A stretch of DNA of 64,000 bases from Hippasteria phrygiana (Eukaryota; Echinodermata; Asteroidea; Valvatida; Goniasteridae). The position numbers and the translations under genes are program-made. The notes beneath the pieces are model-generated. The model did not search any database. It saw only the letters and a program-made list of their open reading frames with translations, and was not told the origin of the DNA. The stretch spans positions 2,232,001-2,296,000 of the forward strand of contig JAZGUH010000153.1 of NCBI GenBank assembly GCA_037893225.1, read 5' to 3'. Of the stretch, positions 1 to 11,566 are shown piece by piece; the first letter of the stretch is position 1, and each line of letters begins with the position of its first letter.

Positions 1-619
1 TTGTTGATGTGCAAAGGCATTTTTGTATTTAATTAATGCGCGTGAATGTCGTGCTGCGCTGACATGCATGCAACACGAAAAAAAAAAGGCCTGGAGTATA
101 CATTTTGTACATGTACAGAACTGATTTGAATTATTGATTCGCAACACGCATGGCACACGCGTGTTGTGAAATCTTCCGTGGTTAAAATCCCTTGCGTGCG
201 CGTACAGATGCATGACGCCACATGGCGTAAAAAAAACAACAGTGCCACCAGGCCGGATGACGCCATTGGCCGCTGTTTGTGCAGTTTCAATCCATTGTTA
301 GATTAATGTGTATATGTTACGCTTGACTGCACAAACACATTGAATCAACGGATTTTTGCAGATTTACATAAAATATCTGCGTAGTTCTGCCGTTGCTAAC
401 GTTCAGCAAGTCAGCGGATTTTCCCGCAAGTGTGCGCTCATGCCTGACCAAGTTAATGAGGCAGTCACCGACCGTGCGGTTTTGTTATGTAAACATTACT
501 ACTGAATAATGCATTACTCCGGACGTCTCTTAAAATATCGGCAGAGTCCGCGTCCTTTTGTTGAGACTCACTGGAGCACGGTATCTGACGTCTGGTGATT
601 TTGCCTGCCCACATTGAAA
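1..619. other. Intergenic, no gene seen
   Basis: No coding exon is supported here. Bases about 150-350 resemble 23470-23650 in the same orientation: both carry a stretch around 'ccaggc(c/t)ggatgac' and 'tgcagtttcaatccattgtt' followed by 'gactgcacaaacacattg'. This is therefore a dispersed repeat copy. The rest is not recognised. Confidence 0.5.
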
Positions 620-3157
620 ACAAAGAAAATTGACAGCGGGGTGCTTGGTATGTACTGCGGGGGACGTATTAAGCCATGAACCCCAAACATGGCGGACAGC
701 GCCGGCACTCTGCCCTTAACTTTGCAGTGAAAGTCACCAATTAACATTAGACAGGCGATCTATTTATAGTCTACAAAAATGTTGTCTTTCATATCCATGG
801 TAGCAGAAAAAAATGAAAATTTTCACTAAAATTGGACCAAATTATTCCGATTGTATTGCAAAGAAGTTGTTTTCAAAACTTAAACCACTGTTGTTACCCT
901 TTTGGTTACCCCCCGGTGTAATTGTCCTAATTTGACTCTGAAAACTTCTTAAAATGTGTTTTTTGTACACTAAGCTATATTTAAATCTATGCAAATTAGT
1001 GGGCGTACCATTTCAACCATTCATTGAGAAATGCTTCTCTGCACTTGGGGCTGCTCACACGTGGTTCGTGCCTCCTGCCTGATGAGATATAATTGGCTCT
1101 AAATAAATCAGCCGATTCTCATCTCGCGGATTGACTGTTGGTATCTACACAATTCGCTGGTACCCGTCGCTAGTCTAATGAGCTGGCTGAAAATTTAACT
1201 CCGTCCACATTTTACAATTTTTTTCTCCAACGCCTGGTGACATGATCACCAACAGCAGCGGTACATTTGCAACTATTGGGAGACAGTCTTACAAGGGACC
1301 AGTCTGAAGTCGCATTCCTAGGTTTTGAGGCAAACATCCAGGGTCGACATTTTCAATTTTCGTTTTATTGCTTTATATGCTTGTTTATGTAAAATAAAAC
1401 AATACTGTGCTTTCGTTTTTTTATTTTAGTACAATGTTTATAAAGGGTAACTCACTGATAAACACCGGAATTTGTGTTTAGTTTTCGTCATAAGATTGGC
1501 TATTTTTCGATTCGTGTACATCACCATTTTGAATGCAATCATAAACTTGTTATCAATTTAAAACTTGTGATCTAAACGATTGGCCGATCTGACCAATATT
1601 TACACAAGTAAACCAATGAGAGACACTTTAAATTTAGAACCTCAGGCTGGCACCTAGATTTGCGACCCGATCTTGGGCGATCGACAAGGCTGTTATCCCT
1701 GCGTAATTTTCTCAAAAAAGAGTAGATCCCGCTTAGGGGAACGTTGAACTTGATGCCTTCATCATCTTGGAGGCGGGTCATCGCCCAAGATCGGGTCGCA
1801 AATCTAGGTGCCAGCCTGAGGTTCTAAATTTTATCAATCAGAGCTTAACCGACAACGAGTTGAACGCCCAAGATCTTCAAACCCAGATTCAAGCCTAATT
1901 TTTCTGGTGATTTTTACGGCAATGTTTAATAGTGAAGTGCCGGTCGTGTTAAGTTCAAGGTTTAATTATCAGTTTTCACTGTGGGCAGAAAACAAATGTG
2001 GCACCCATACACCATTGGAGAGTTTTGAAAAAGTTTTTGTTTTATAAGATGATCCAGCATTATTGTAGAAATCAAGTGATAAAGTCTGTTTTCATTTCCG
2101 CACCGCTAAACACCTCAAGATTAGGGGGTAGCCTTGGTATCTTCTTAAAGTGTCTCTCATTGGTTTACTTGTGTAAAGATCGGCCAATCGTTTAGATCAC
2201 AAGTTCTAAATTGATAACAAGTTTATGATTGCATTCAAAATGGTGATGTACACGAATCGAAAAATAGCCAATCTTATGACGAAAACAAAACACAAATTCC
2301 GGTGATTATCAGTGAGTTATTACCCTTTTTAAACATTGTACTAAAATAAAATAAAAAAAGCACAGTATTGTTTTATTTTACATAAACTAGCATTTTAACC
2401 AATAAAACGAAAATTTAAAATGTCGACCCTGGATGTTTGCCTCAAAACAGAGGAATGCGACTTCAGACTGGTCCCTTGTAAGACTGTCTCCCAATAGTTG
2501 CAAATGTACCGCTGCTGTTGGTGATCATGTCACCAGGCGTTAGAGAAAAAAATTGTAAAACGTGGACGGAGTTAAATTTTCAGCCAGCTCATTAGACTAG
2601 CGACGGGTACCAGCGAATTGTGTAGATACCAACAGTCAATCCGCGAGATGAGAATCGGCTGATTTATTTAGAGCTAATTATAAATATCATCAGGCAGGAG
2701 GCACGAACCACGTATGATCTGAGCAGCCCCAAGTGCAGAGAAGCATTTCTTAATGAATGGTTGAAATGGTACGCCCACTAATTTGCATAGATTTAAATAT
2801 AGCTTAGCGTACAAAAAACACATTTTGAGAAGTTTTCAGGGTCAAATTATGACAATTACACCGGGGGTAACCAAAAGGGTAACAACAGTGGTTTAAGTTT
2901 TGAAAACAACTTCTTTGCAATACAATCGGAATAATTTGGTCCAATTTTAGTGAAAATTTTCATTTTTTTCTGCTACCATGGATATGAAAGACACCATTTT
3001 TGTAGACTATAAATAGATCGCCTGTCTAATGTTACTTGGTGACTTTCACTGCAAAGTTAAGGGCAGAGTGCCGGCGCTGTCCGCCATGTTTGGGGTTCAT
3101 GGCTTAATACGTCCCCCGCAGTACCATACGAAGCACCCCGCTGTCTATTTTCTTTTT
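620..3157. mobile_element. Large fold-back (inverted-repeat) element, about 2.5 kb
   Basis: Bases about 620-1635 reappear as their reverse complement at about 2147-3157. Anchors are 'gacagcggggtgctt' near 630 against 'aagcaccccgctgtc' near 3133, and 'gccggcactctgccctt' near 699 against 'aagggcagagtgccgg' near 3059. The arms are about 1 kb and differ by scattered substitutions, so the element is not recent. A second, inner inverted repeat sits in the left half of the spacer (about 1632-1686 against 1779-1835). The structure fits a Foldback-type or hairpin-derived non-autonomous DNA transposon. No clear target duplication was found. Confidence 0.8.
1630..1781 (-). pseudogene. Tc1/mariner-like transposase N-terminal fragment
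   Basis: The minus strand between the inner hairpin arms reads as a helix-turn-helix segment followed by a basic linker containing NSLVDRPRSGRK. This matches the 'GS..DRPRSGRP' linker after the first HTH of Tc1-like transposases (DNA-binding, cut-and-paste transposition). The open frame starts at 1781, runs about 45 transposase-like residues and then passes into the inverted-repeat arm. No catalytic DDE part is present in the fold-back. The fragment is thus a remnant captured in the element, not a working gene. The assignment rests on the linker motif and the HTH-like spacing. Confidence 0.65.
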
Positions 3158-6114
3158 TTTCTAATAAAAAGAAACATATGAATGCATGCATTGCCGTCTG
3201 TAATGAATTCCTACTGTGTTTTTTTTTACATCGCAATGAACGCAGCACCATCAACGTTCAGTTATCTCTTCTTTTAATTGACGTGGCCAGTTTAGAAGTA
3301 TACGGGGACTTTTAATTAATCTACTAACTGGGCTCATTTTTTTAGGACATCTACATGTAAAAATACGTTGTGGACCAAATAGACAAGAAGACATGTATTT
3401 TACGCTATCCATTCGCTCGTTTTTTGGGGGGAGGGGTAGCAATTCTTTTTAATAATATACAATATTATACAATAACAGCAAGTTTCGTTGGTCCAATAAG
3501 TTTCCTGTAAGTTTCAAGATTTGTTTTTCTTTTTCTAAACCTGGTCACAATCTGCAGGATGTCTCAAATTAATAAAGCTTCATTTATAATCAACACAAGT
3601 CTCCACCGATCTCCTAAAGATGAACACAGACCACATGTTGGCCCGATAATATTTTTACCTACAAAAATTATTTAATAGTACTTGATACCAACACTGATTG
3701 GCCCCAATCATCTTTTGTGCTGAAGAAATATTAGTTTTCCCTACATGTACCTTGTTTTGAAAATAATCCACCGGGGCACGATCAACTTTAATCCTTGAAT
3801 CAACTATCACGTGCCCGCCAGCCGTGTCCCTCCGTATTTATTGACCTCGTTTTATTTTAGAATATAAAGCCCAATCCTTCTTTCTGACGAATTCTAACAG
3901 GCAGTGTGGCAATCTAAATAATATGAAAATAATGTTCTAGGATTTCTACCTTTTTAACTTATTCATTTTGAGCAGAATATCATTGTCATCAATATCATTA
4001 TTTTTATAGCAACATAGAAATAACAAAAAGGTCCTCATATGATCTCCATGATAATAATGATCAACAACAATTTTCCACGCGAATTCCACGCGAAGGGTTA
4101 TCAGGATACGTTCGATCCACGCGAGTTCCACGCGAAGAATTACTATATCAAGCCATGTACTCTGAAGTGCGTGCCTTGCAGTATAGACCCTCAGTACTAT
4201 AGTTTAATACAGCCATGGGTCGCTTCGGTCTGTTTACTCGACAACAAATATTTATCTTTACGAGCAGAGGGGATCACACCATATTATTTTGTCTTGGGAT
4301 TACCCGTTGTCATGCATGCAGGTTACGTTCGAAGACAACAAACCTGTTGAAGAAAATGTTTAAAAGCTTCTCTGATTACACAAATTTCAGCAATATTAAG
4401 GAAAAGGTCTGGATGCTAAAAGACATACATGTAAATCATAATGAGACCTTTAACGATTGCCAGTGAGAAACTAATTTTAATAGACGTTGCAGATTGCATT
4501 AAACCATTAAATCACAATGAGCATTATTCCCCTCATTTAATACCGACCAACTCCCAAGGCTGATGGCCTAACGTACACTTCTTCAAAGAACACCCGATTC
4601 TTTAACAAAACGGGCCCTTTTCAGTTTTAAAAGTATGCAGCTGTCAAAGACGAACTGATAGCACAACTCTCTGATGAAGCCGACCTCAAACGGAAACCTT
4701 TAACAGCTCCATGGCATATGAAAGCAAGAACAAAAGTATGATGTATTCCGATACCATTACGCTGCAAAATAAATTGTTGATCGTACATAAAAAACAAATG
4801 GAACAAAGAGAAAACATTATGTTTAGCGACCTTTTCGATGGAAAATGTCAGTTTTTCAGTGTACTTTCCTCACCATTTTTAACTGTAGATAGTGCCGAAC
4901 TTAAGTGAGGTCTGATTTTGATCTTGCGTGTTTTCCACGGGAGAAAAAATTAATTAAGTTGTCCAACATTATATTTTGTGTTCCCTGCCCAAAACGGGAC
5001 TTGCATGTAGGTGACAAATTACCATCTATAAGAGATCGCACCCGATAATAACATCGTTATTAGCGATTAATTTGTTATTTGTTTGACTTTTTTGGGGGGT
5101 GGGGGTGGGGTGGGGTATTTTATTTCAAAAATTCGCCCAAGCCGCGAGCCTGTCGCTGATACGCCGTCCCACACGCGGCCCGATATATGTAACTCCGCTA
5201 TAATGTACACACATTGTAAAAGCATACATGTACATTTTGTATCCACACCCCGTGTTTCTAATTCTCTTGTTAAAAAATATACCCAGCACGATATGGGGCA
5301 GAGGGGTACCCCCCCCCCCCTCCCTTTTGTCCCTATACCCTTTACACTATCTAGACTTTTGTTAACCATCCCCCTAGACATCTGAAAAGAATTTTTGAGA
5401 TTCCCGGAACACAATGACCAACACAAAAGAGGGGGTCCCCATATCATGCATCATATGTATACAAAAAATATATAAAAAATAAAAAACAACCAAAAACATT
5501 TAACAAAGTTACAAATGTTTAGATGAGCCATCAAAAAAAAACCTGAATGAATAGTTCCAGTGTAGAGCTTAACTCTCTATTATATATTTTTATACATGTA
5601 TGCATGGTTTGCAACCAATTTTACAACAACTGGTCGCCTGGGAATATCGGCCCTATAATGGTCCGTATCTGATTTTGACCACACAATAAAATTTAGTCAG
5701 TTGGCTCTGAGCCAGAAACAAACATAAACATACTGGGGAACTTGTTTTCGGTAAGCACAAGACATCAAACGAACTTTTAAAGAAAGGGTGATCGTTTTGT
5801 TAAGAAATGCAACATTAGGAAGTCAACATCAGAAGAGTTTCGGCTGATAAAGAACTCTAACAAAATGCGTCAAACACGCCTGTCACACACAGTTGGCGAT
5901 CTGATATAATTAAACACTTCCAGTGAAAAGGCTCCCGCTCCCCGCGCGTGATCCGCGCGCGTGATCCGCGCGATTTTTTAATGCTTTCATTTGGGACTTG
6001 AATATTCATTATTATGCAGGAATATTCATTTTACATGCGTGGCCACGCATGGGAAAGCCTTGCCACGCGCGGATCCCCTGCGTGGACTTCACTTAATTTC
6101 GATCTGTACTGTAA
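3158..6114. other. Intergenic, no gene seen
   Basis: The open frames here are short and lack homology or splice support. About 4075-4138 carries two near copies of 'ttccacgcgaagg/a' within a CACGCGA-rich stretch. About 5080-5120 and 5310-5325 are G and C runs. The 5280-5445 stretch ('cacgatatggggcagagg') resembles the reverse complement of 44600-44740, so it is a repeat piece. Nothing else is recognised. Confidence 0.5.
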
Positions 6115-6440
6115 CATGGACAGAAAGTTTGTTAATACTGATAAGAAAGTAATAATTACAATAAATGTATCTACCAAATATTAATCTACTATACTATATT
6201 AATCTACTATACTATTAATCTACTATTTCAGACGTCACAGGGTATTATGTTCAGAATATTACGTACGTAACATGGACAGAACTTTGTCACAAAATGTATG
6301 TCCATGTTACGTACGTTACATATATATGTCATAGACAAATTGTGTATATTTTAGCTGTTAGCAATCTTGAATGGGTTATGGATATAAATGAGATGACATT
6401 TGGGTAAATTCATGCACATGATAACATACTGTCCCCAGCC
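6115..6440 (+). repeat. Dispersed repeat with perfect 18-bp hairpin
   Basis: The segment is the reverse-complement partner of about 16400-16690: both contain 'gttaatactgataagaaagt', 'gacgtcacagggtattatgt' and 'atataaatgagatgacattt' or their complements. Inside it, 6261-6278 (ACGTACGTAACATGGACA) pairs exactly with 6299-6316 around a 20-base loop. It is a mobile-element fragment without coding capacity. Confidence 0.75.
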
Positions 6441-7019
6441 CACTAGAGGTTTCCGAGTTAGGAGGATCTAACTCGGAAAGGAGCACTGCCTTTTGGAGTT
6501 TTTATGTTGTTTGCATTGTTTATCTTGTGTCAATAAACTTAAGATACTATCGGTTAATCCTTTGTTGACTTAAATTCTTATCTATATGAGTTATAGTTAA
6601 CACAGAAACATCTGCAAGAATTCTTTGTTTTATTGTACAAAAATGCCTCAGTTCTGATTCTCTATCCCGTGTAACTACTTTAAAAACTTTCAATCGTGAA
6701 AAACGACCACTGCAAAGCTGAGAACGATAATAACTTGAACAAATCTGAGGCTGTTAATTCTTGATGTATGTGATTTGTATGAACGGTGATACGCGGATGA
6801 ATATGAGGCTATCATGCTGATGATTTTACCTGCATTAACGGCACCAAAATCAGAAACCGTCTTGTTTAAATCATAATAATATATATCAGCTCACATTGAA
6901 GGTATTGATAAGATGATTGTGGTACATGTACTATGAAGAAGTTGATACTGCATGGCGAACTCCTTTCCGGGAACGAATGTAGCACTACGTTTTCCCAAAG
7001 CATGTGTGTTCCATGGCTG
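6441..7019. other. Intergenic, no gene seen
   Basis: The stretch is AT-rich with no open frame, tandem repeat or recognised element. Confidence 0.4.
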
Positions 7020-7382
7020 GCCTTGAATGCAAGGCCGGCTGTGTGCGTGCTGTCGTCGTCTCAGCCTGCGGTCACGTCACCCGGCTAGCTCGGCGCGGCC
7101 CGCATGGCGCGGGCAGCTAGAGCACGATCTGCCCGCAATGCATGTACACGCTTATAGTTCATACGCTCGGCTGTACACGCACGACCCGGTACCAACACGC
7201 AGGAGTCTCCAGCTAGCTAGCTCGACGCGACGGGATCGGAACACATGTGCTCCTCGCGGGGGGCACGGAACGTACGGGGCGCGGCGGCGCGTATACACAA
7301 GCACTGCGGGCACCGTGCGTGTCACGGATCGGCGTTCGCATGGCCAGTGCGGGGACACGCAGGCCAAGGCCGGCTAGCTAGG
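7020..7382. other. Isolated GC-rich, CpG-rich island
   Basis: About 360 bp of strongly GC-rich sequence with many CG, GCTAGC and GGCCGG words interrupts AT-rich DNA on both sides. The edges carry 'gcaaggccggct' (about 7029) and 'gccaaggccggct' (about 7363) in the same orientation. Both strands stay open (7027-7377 plus, 7152-7367 minus), but open frames are expected by chance in GC-rich DNA and neither translation resembles a known domain. It could be a CpG-rich promoter, an inserted foreign piece or the core of a transposon. Confidence 0.5.
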
Positions 7383-9750
7383 AACTGAATCGTGAAGCCA
7401 CGGATCGACGTGATTATGCATACACGCGGCCATTATGTTAAATAGCTTTGCGCCTAAAAACATTGGTCCGGTTACCGATGGTCCTATCATGGCTCGCGTA
7501 ATAAAAATCAAAATTATATCAGGCCTACATATTAATCGGCGGAACTTTCATTTTTCCTCCATGGGATACTCGAGTCGCGATTATTTTTTTTACTTGACAC
7601 TTGACTTGACTTTGAAAAAAAAATTAATCGCGACTTGACGTGAATAAATATGTCTTGCTGATATTAAAAACACAAACTTTTGCGCGTATACATATATCGG
7701 TTAAAAAGAACGCTGAGCCTGTCACGGTTTTGAGCATAACTGCCATGCCTAGTGCATGGCGGATCTTCGAAACCGTGCGTGGCGCAAACAATGCGGTTAT
7801 TCTAAACTCCTTTTTATTGTTTTTGGCATTTGTCACGACACTGCAATCCGAGTATGCACTACCGGGTTTAATTATTTATGAGATATAAAAGCACGAAGGA
7901 AGAAACATAAACCTTAAAAGACAGAGACATGATTAACATCGTCTTTCTTTGATATACTTAAACTGAATTTAAGCGTAGAAAGAATTCCCTCATCGTCGCC
8001 CAAAACGCTTGGCAAATGTTTTATGTGATTTTCTTGAAACATTCAACATGATGAAATAACGTTTGTGAATATTTAATCACAATACATTTTTAAAGCGCAC
8101 AAATTCTATTTTTAAATTCTCCCTACGCGATGCAAACCCCACGGAGCGATCATGGTAGACTAGTTTCCGTCTCTACGACCATCAATTAAATACCGAAGAA
8201 GAGACGGAACCATGCTAACAAACATACACGTTGCTATAAATACGCGTTGCAAAGCCCTAAGAAAATGGCGGACATGATTTGCACACGAATCGTGGCATTT
8301 TATTTTCTCCACAGATGGTATTGTACGTGTGGGTTCAAGAATTTCGGAAGTTGTGTAAAAATGGGCACTTGACTTGAAAAAAGTTGACTTGCGACTTTAC
8401 TCGATTTGAGAACGTTTGACTTTTGACTTGACATGAAAAAAAATACTTCGTACAAAATGGTAAATATATACCACTGGCCACGTTCGTATGGTAGACGATC
8501 TGATTTGAGTGGTGAAATTGTGATATAGAGCTTTGGCGGTTAAAGTTGTTTGCGCGTTTATTAGCAGAATTTTAAGATCGCTAACCTTTCGCGACCTTTG
8601 TCTGATGCCGAAATTTGAAGACGATTTTATCGCCACATCCTACCGTTCTTACGTATTGGTGCTATTTTTCCAATGTACGTTGTACCATGGAGGAAGGAAA
8701 CAAACACGAACCGATATTCGGAAAAAAAACTTCCAAACTAAACCCGAACCGAACGTATAGGATCTATTTCAGCACTTACAGACCAGGGTCTAATTTTTAC
8801 GGTGCCGGTGTCATATGAAAATCCGAAATACGCACACAAATTTCTTGGACCGATAGGGATAGACATGGTTATCTTTTTTCTTGCTTCCTCCATGCTTGAT
8901 CGCACGATCACAAAACACTACATTTATTTACTTGTTTATATATGTCATGGCATGTGCAATTATACATGTATAACTTTTGCACTCCTTTTTTCTAGATTCA
9001 AATCCACTATGCAGTAATAGTGCTCAATGCACTATAGTCATTATGTACATATTTCTGAGAAGGTAATCTGTCACAGAGTTAACTGAATTCAATACCTCCT
9101 GGTAACCGAGGCGATCGAGGCCGACAAAACAGGAGCCTTTGTCGCATCCGGCTTTGAAGTCTGACTATGCATTGTACAGTGTATTTACTTTTAGTTTTCG
9201 CACCCCGATCCCAACAATACGGAAAGGCAAGTCATAAATGGGGATTTGTGTGGCGTGGGCACTGGGGTTCTATGATGGTTGGATCATGGTTGGATGCACC
9301 AAAACAACCACAAGCGGCTCCCATATTGTCGGCATAGTTTACTGCTGTTTTGTACCTTTGGAAGGACTTAAATTCTCTAAAGATCCCCCTTTAAGTTTAT
9401 TTGGTTTTGTTCACACTTCCTCCTTTTTTCTCCCACGCCCTTCTTAATCTCGGTCCTTCTTTAAACCCCCCTAATTTTTCTATCGACCCCTCCTAGTTTC
9501 CAACTCTGTGTTGTTTTTAGTTGTTTTACGGATTTCGGCGACGTAAATTGTTAAAAAATGAAGGAAAAAAATCGGCAACAACGATTTTTTAATTAATTTT
9601 TTTCCTAAGGCGACAGATTTCTCAAACATTGATTGGAAATTTAAATAAAATGTTAGAAAACACAAACAAACTCTTTTTCAGACCATTTTCCAGAGAACTC
9701 GTGAAACTGAAACTCCTAAAAGGTGCTGACGTTTAATATGCTAATGTTTA
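7383..9750. other. Intergenic, no gene seen
   Basis: Clusters of 'acttgacttga'-type simple sequence occur at about 7590-7640 and 8365-8440 in partly inverted arrangement, suggesting the ends of a decayed element. The short frame at 9238-9447 was considered as a membrane exon and rejected (see rejected list). No other gene signal is seen. Confidence 0.4.
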
Positions 9751-9751
9751 C

Positions 9752-9783
9752 TGCTAGTGCTAGTGCTAGTGCTAGTGCTAGCG
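9752..9783 (+). repeat. GCTAGT hexanucleotide microsatellite
   Basis: Five tandem GCTAGT/GCTAGC units follow each other. Confidence 0.9.
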
Positions 9784-10699
9784 ATTGCAAAGAAAATTCC
9801 CTGCCCCGTGTTGCCGGTCTATACATGGTCTATAGGCCTACATCATGCCTGCGGTTCGTCATATAGGCCTTAAAAGTCTGGACCAAACGAAAAGATCAAT
9901 ACATGTACATGTATATACTTTAGTTAAAATCGAATGGTTTGATGTTACGATAACAAAACACCGATTTATCAAGCCGGAATCTCCAAGGTCATGGACCTAA
10001 ATATCGGGCGAAACCAAAGACTCAACGATACCGCGCCGAGGTTTGAGCATGCAAGGCCCAACGTGTTGTTTTTTTACGCTATTTATCCCATACAGTCTTC
10101 CCCGGCCCCTTCCATTGTTTAAATGTTCTCCCTCGCGCCTTGATATAGAACACAACCAGCGCAGCGGGGTAAGCGTAACCCTGGGAACAGCGCACGTGCG
10201 TATATTTTTTTGTTGCAGGCCGGCCCTGGGACGGGTTGGGTGTTGGACGTAATGTGTAATACACAATGTTAGCATACTAGTCCGATACCCTTAATTACGA
10301 CACTCGCGGGACTGGAAACCGCGCACCCTTCAAAGCTCTCTTCTGTCAAAAACTCCATGCGAGCCCAGACCTGCCAGGCCCCGAGAATATTTTTCTGTCA
10401 CTTTACAGAAGGGATCAGAGAGACGTCGCCTTTGACGAAAGTATCTGATCTTTGGCAGAGGCGATGGGGGTGGGTGAACAGTTAGTGACAATCCATGTAA
10501 CTTTGTAAGTGGAATTGACTTAACCTCCGGAACGGCAGGAACAATCGTAACGAAAAACAGTTCAGTATTTTACGTTTTTGACATGTCGAAAAATGTGAAA
10601 ATAATACAGCCATAACTTGTCAACAGGGTGTCCAATTTCAGTTTGTCGAGCGCAATCTGGAGTTTTGCGCAAGTTTATTGTACTCCCTCCGGAGTTCAT
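9784..10699. other. Intergenic, no gene seen
   Basis: Mixed-composition sequence with short overlapping frames on both strands at 9997-10275. None has domain or splice support. Confidence 0.4.
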
Positions 10700-10862
10700 A
10701 CACAGAGAAAAACGTTGTTTTAAACATTAAACCCCAGTCAGCGCGCAGCGTACTCGATAATGAGGTGCCCGGCGACGTTTTATTTGCAGCGAGTTGACGG
10801 TCTCGGACCTACGAGAATTCACGAGGTTTTTGCGAGCGTTCGGTAGTGCCTCTAGAAAATAG
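10700..10862 (+). promoter_or_regulatory. Possible promoter / 5' UTR of the PPxY membrane protein gene
   Basis: The stretch just before the candidate first exon is richer in CpG than its surroundings (cgcgcagcg, ggcgacg, gcgagttgacggtctcgg, gcgagcgttcgg). No TATA box is obvious. Assignment depends entirely on the candidate exon at 10863-10907, so it is speculative. Confidence 0.2.
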
Positions 10863-10907
10863 ATGGGAAGCCCATTTTTCGCTGCAGTTTCTGGCCAACA
10901 TGGAGTT
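10863..10907 (+). CDS. Candidate first coding exon of PPxY membrane protein gene
   Basis: An ATG at 10863, directly after an in-frame TAG, opens 15 codons (MGSPFFAAVSGQHGV) that end in phase 0 at a strong donor, GTT|gtgagt. Phase 0 is what the first certain exon at 25252 needs. A second ATG at 10900 would leave phase 2 at the same donor. If this exon joins 25252 directly, the protein would have only two clear membrane segments. If not, another phase-0 exon coding for earlier membrane segments lies in the 14-kb intron and was not found. There is no homology support, and transcript data would decide. Confidence 0.25.
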
Positions 10908-11408
10908 GTGAGTAAAAATTTATTTCTTTCTGCATCGAATAATACAATTTTTAAACATTTTTTTCGTTGTGAAGGCTGTTTGATAGGCTTGTAAAATGAG
11001 GTATGAAAATACAGTTTTTTTGAACTACCTGCACGTTTTTGGTGATCCTGACTGTTTCGAGATATGTTGAGATTAAATTTGTCATTTGTTGGACACTTAA
11101 AGAGTTATGCTTTCGATCCGTACTATTTCCATGTCTGCAGGTTCAACGAGCGATTTTTATTTCGATGCTAAATGTTGGCGAAAATTACAAACTTACACGG
11201 GGAAATGTCTGATGTCAATGACGTCACTATGTACGTACGTGGGTGCTTATTGCGCGATGCGGCGGGAGAAAGGCATGTCGATAATAGGTTCCTGTACCGT
11301 TTCACACGCATGTGGCATACATGTTTATGAAATGCAAATTTGGCTGTGTTATAAAAACAGTTATATTGTGGTTTATTTTTATGTTTCAGAGTTTCTCAGC
11401 CTAGTACT

Positions 11409-11566
11409 GTGAACTGGGTAACAGGACAACTCGTACCTTGGACAACTCGCACCTTGGACAACTCGTACCTAGGTTTGGACAACTCGTACCTTGGACCATG
11501 CTTGGACAACTCGTACCTTAGACCATGGAAGAATAAGACACACTCGTTTGGACAACTCGTACCCCG
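11409..11566 (+). repeat. Minisatellite, about 16-17-bp GGACAACTCGTACCTT units
   Basis: At least six units of GGACAACTCGTACC(T/C)T, with short interruptions, lie between about 11425 and 11565. The reading frame through them stays open from 11409 to 11657, but this follows from the repeat and gives no known domain. Confidence 0.8.

Noticed and set aside
1686..1720. Sequence like a conserved mitochondrial large rRNA word (gctgttatccctgcg)
   Set aside because: The bases are explained by the Tc1-like coding frame on the minus strand, and surrounding rRNA sequence is missing.
7027..7377. 116-codon Arg-rich frame in the GC-rich block
   Set aside because: Open frames are expected in such GC-rich sequence, both strands are open, and no known domain is visible.
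9238..9325. Frame with CTKTTTSGSHIVGIVYCCF before a gtacct, a possible first membrane exon of the PPxY gene
   Set aside because: The hydrophobic stretch is too short, no good acceptor or promoter is present, and the donor is weak.
11390..11416. Possible 27-base exon joining ATGGAGTT at 10900 in frame (then VSQPSTVNW, gtaaca)
   Set aside because: Phase would fit, but the donor is weak and it runs into the minisatellite. The longer frame from 10863 explains the same donor more simply.
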